14,702 nt of DNA from positions 1 to 14,702 of the forward strand of contig JABJCF010000573.1 of NCBI GenBank assembly GCA_018665625.1, in the 5' to 3' direction. Each line of letters begins with the position of its first letter. Within the stretch, counting starts at the first letter, position 1. The translations under genes were made by a program, and so were the position numbers. Under the pieces are notes generated by a model that was given only the letters and a program-made list of their open reading frames with translations, did no database searches and had not been told where the DNA came from. Positions 13,643 through 14,702 of this stretch are shown piece after piece. Source of the DNA: Nitrospina sp. GTDB taxonomy: Bacteria; Nitrospinota; Nitrospinia; Nitrospinales; VA-1.

Positions 13643-14428
13643 TCAATTTTGTGTTTTTCGAATCTTAAATCCTACCAAGGCAAAAATCCCAATAGAAATA
13701 AGAGTTCCCCCAACCCCAAGCATAAATTCCCCAATATAAAAAGTCACGCCGAGGTTGAAGGCCAACACACCAAAATACAATCCAGGACCCAAAAGAGCCT
13801 GTGCCGCTATCTGGCTGGTTTTGGCTGGCATTTTACGATCCAGCCATGAGTTTAAAGCCGCAAAGCAGGTTAGGGTCGTAGCCGCTACAAAAATCCAGCC
13901 AGCAAAGTTTGTTAAAGGAATATGAAAATATTCTCCAGGTTCCCGGTAAAAATATATTTTTCCTAGAAACCAGCGATCTCCCAAAAACGCAACAGGATCA
14001 ATAACGACATCCATCAGCATGCAAAGAATGGAGGCTGAAGCGATCACTTTAAACGAATGTTTGATAGGGCCAATGTCTCCCAACCTTATGTCCCATCCCT
14101 TTTTGTTGAGAGGTGCCCACAAAAGCAAACTCAAAGTGTAACTCACGTATATAAGAAATGAAAAGGAAAGAGAGTCCATAAAAGGCACGTTGCTTATCCA
14201 AAGTTCCTGGTCTCGCGTGGTATCGATATAAGTGTAAAATCCGAAAGGAAAGCCGTTTCTAGTAGAAGAATATTCGCAAATAAAGGCGATGGTGTAGGCA
14301 AGAACAGTGAATATCAAAGAGCGGAGGACACCCATATTTAAAATGGCGATTGTCAGATAAACCGCTAGAAACACAAAAACATAGGGGCGAAGTAATACTG
14401 TGCCCCAAAGTAGGGAAAGGGTTTCCAT
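13643..14428 (-). CDS. cruF: Carotenoid 1,2-hydratase, CruF/DUF422 family
   Basis: A 261-residue protein with about seven hydrophobic segments. Family signatures are visible: ICEYSSTRNGFPFGFYTY (about 50-67), a VPFMDSLSFSF segment, LMDVVIDPVAFLGDRWF with its conserved acidic DxxxDP, and FHIPLTNFAGWIFVA near the last third. The length matches bacterial and archaeal CruF (about 250-290). CruF adds water to the psi end of acyclic carotenoids (as in myxol, bacterioruberin and hydroxylated lycopene-type pigments) in the inner membrane. It is 3 nt downstream of an HpnA-like gene, so the two are almost certainly cotranscribed. No phytoene synthase or desaturase is in view, so the pigment itself cannot be named. 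Confidence 0.85.
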   Translation of the reverse strand: METLSLLWGTVLLRPYVFVFLAVYLTIAILNMGVLRSLIFTVLAYTIAFICEYSSTRNGFPFGFYTYIDTTRDQELWISNVPFMDSLSFSFLIYVSYTLSLLLWAPLNKKGWDIRLGDIGPIKHSFKVIASASILCMLMDVVIDPVAFLGDRWFLGKIYFYREPGEYFHIPLTNFAGWIFVAATTLTCFAALNSWLDRKMPAKTSQIAAQALLGPGLYFGVLAFNLGVTFYIGEFMLGVGGTLISIGIFALVGFKIRKTQN

Positions 14429-14431
14429 AAG

Positions 14432-14702
14432 TCAGCGGCGGTTTTCCTGAAACCACTGGACGGACTGGCTCAATGCATTTTCTACCGGATTTTGTGGCAG
14501 TCCCAGTTCTCGAATGGCTTTGGAAGAATCAAAATACATAAAATATTTTGCCATTTTCACTCCAGCCAGGGGAACTGCAGGAGGCTTTTGAGTTATTAGA
14601 TTAGATGCAACCTCACACGCCAGGCCTGCCGCATAAGCCACCCAATAGGGCATCTTGATAGACGGAGCTTTGATGCCGGTAATCTTTTCAAGAGCCAGAA
14701 GG
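14432..14702 (-). CDS. hpnA: HpnA-like NAD-dependent sugar epimerase, C-terminal part (5' end beyond window)
   Basis: The frame is open to the right edge of the window and gives about 90 residues: an ALEKITG segment, a PSIKMPYWVAYAAGLACE helix, then VKMAKYFMYFDSSKAIRELGL and ALSQSVQWFQENRR to the stop. The Phe-Asp-Ser-Ser-Lys-Ala and Glu-Leu-Gly stretch with the terminal Trp-Phe is the characteristic end of the hopanoid-associated sugar epimerase HpnA (dihydroflavonol-4-reductase-like extended SDR). The cofactor-binding N-terminus is not in the window, so activity cannot be assessed. It lies immediately upstream of cruF in the same direction. A general extended SDR acting on another isoprenoid or sugar is the alternative. 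Confidence 0.7.
   Translation of the reverse strand, partial: LLALEKITGIKAPSIKMPYWVAYAAGLACEVASNLITQKPPAVPLAGVKMAKYFMYFDSSKAIRELGLPQNPVENALSQSVQWFQENRR

Noticed and set aside
13634..13650. Possible terminator after the small membrane pair (TTGA-TCCA-TCAA then TTTT)
   Set aside because: The stem is only four AT-rich base pairs; too weak to call as an intrinsic terminator.

Overview
This is a bacterial window of about 14.7 kb with moderate to low GC. Genes are dense, usually separated by under 50 nt, and have mostly ATG with some TTG/GTG starts. The content is surface-glycan genes, a CruF-type carotenoid hydratase, an HpnA-type epimerase, stand-alone cyclic-nucleotide-binding domains and a LOG-family nucleosidase, which suits a free-living Gram-negative bacterium. 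A Nitrospinota-like or similar marine lineage is possible, but that is a guess from gene content only. No RNA genes, IS elements, CRISPR arrays or att sites were seen.

Region 1 (2-9935) is a glycan or glycolipid assembly locus in four blocks. It opens with the 3' end of an unidentified plus-strand gene. A minus-strand run read from 5181 down to 238 follows: GT39-like membrane glycosyltransferase, GT2 with two C-terminal helices, GT4, and a flippase-like LPG-synthase-TM protein. A plus-strand pair (5282-6901) encodes a GT2 and an extended SDR sugar-nucleotide epimerase/dehydratase. A second minus-strand run (9935 to 6898) encodes a GT2, a DUF2304 membrane protein, a GT4 split by a frameshift in a nine-base homopolymer, and a SAM methyltransferase. 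Together these could build, modify and transfer a lipid-linked sugar. No polymerase, Wzx or ABC exporter is in view, so the final product cannot be named.

Region 2 (10209-11811) is a tandem array of four short minus-strand genes. Each encodes only a cyclic-nucleotide-binding (CNB) domain, with no HTH or other output domain, and all four keep the phosphate-binding-cassette Glu and Arg. Upstream lies a 220-bp AT-rich spacer with two perfect palindromes. Beyond it, on the same strand, is a long LOG-family (TIGR00730-type) protein that probably cleaves nucleoside monophosphates.

Region 3 (13223-14702) holds a plus-strand tandem pair of 65-residue, two-helix membrane proteins that are gapless paralogues of each other. 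They converge on a minus-strand pair, cruF and the 3' part of an hpnA-like gene, which points to carotenoid or isoprenoid lipid modification.

The most unusual items are the CNB quartet with its (A,D)/(B,C) similarity pattern, the paralogous small membrane protein pair, and the GT4 frameshift at a poly-T tract that could be slippage, decay or a sequencing error.
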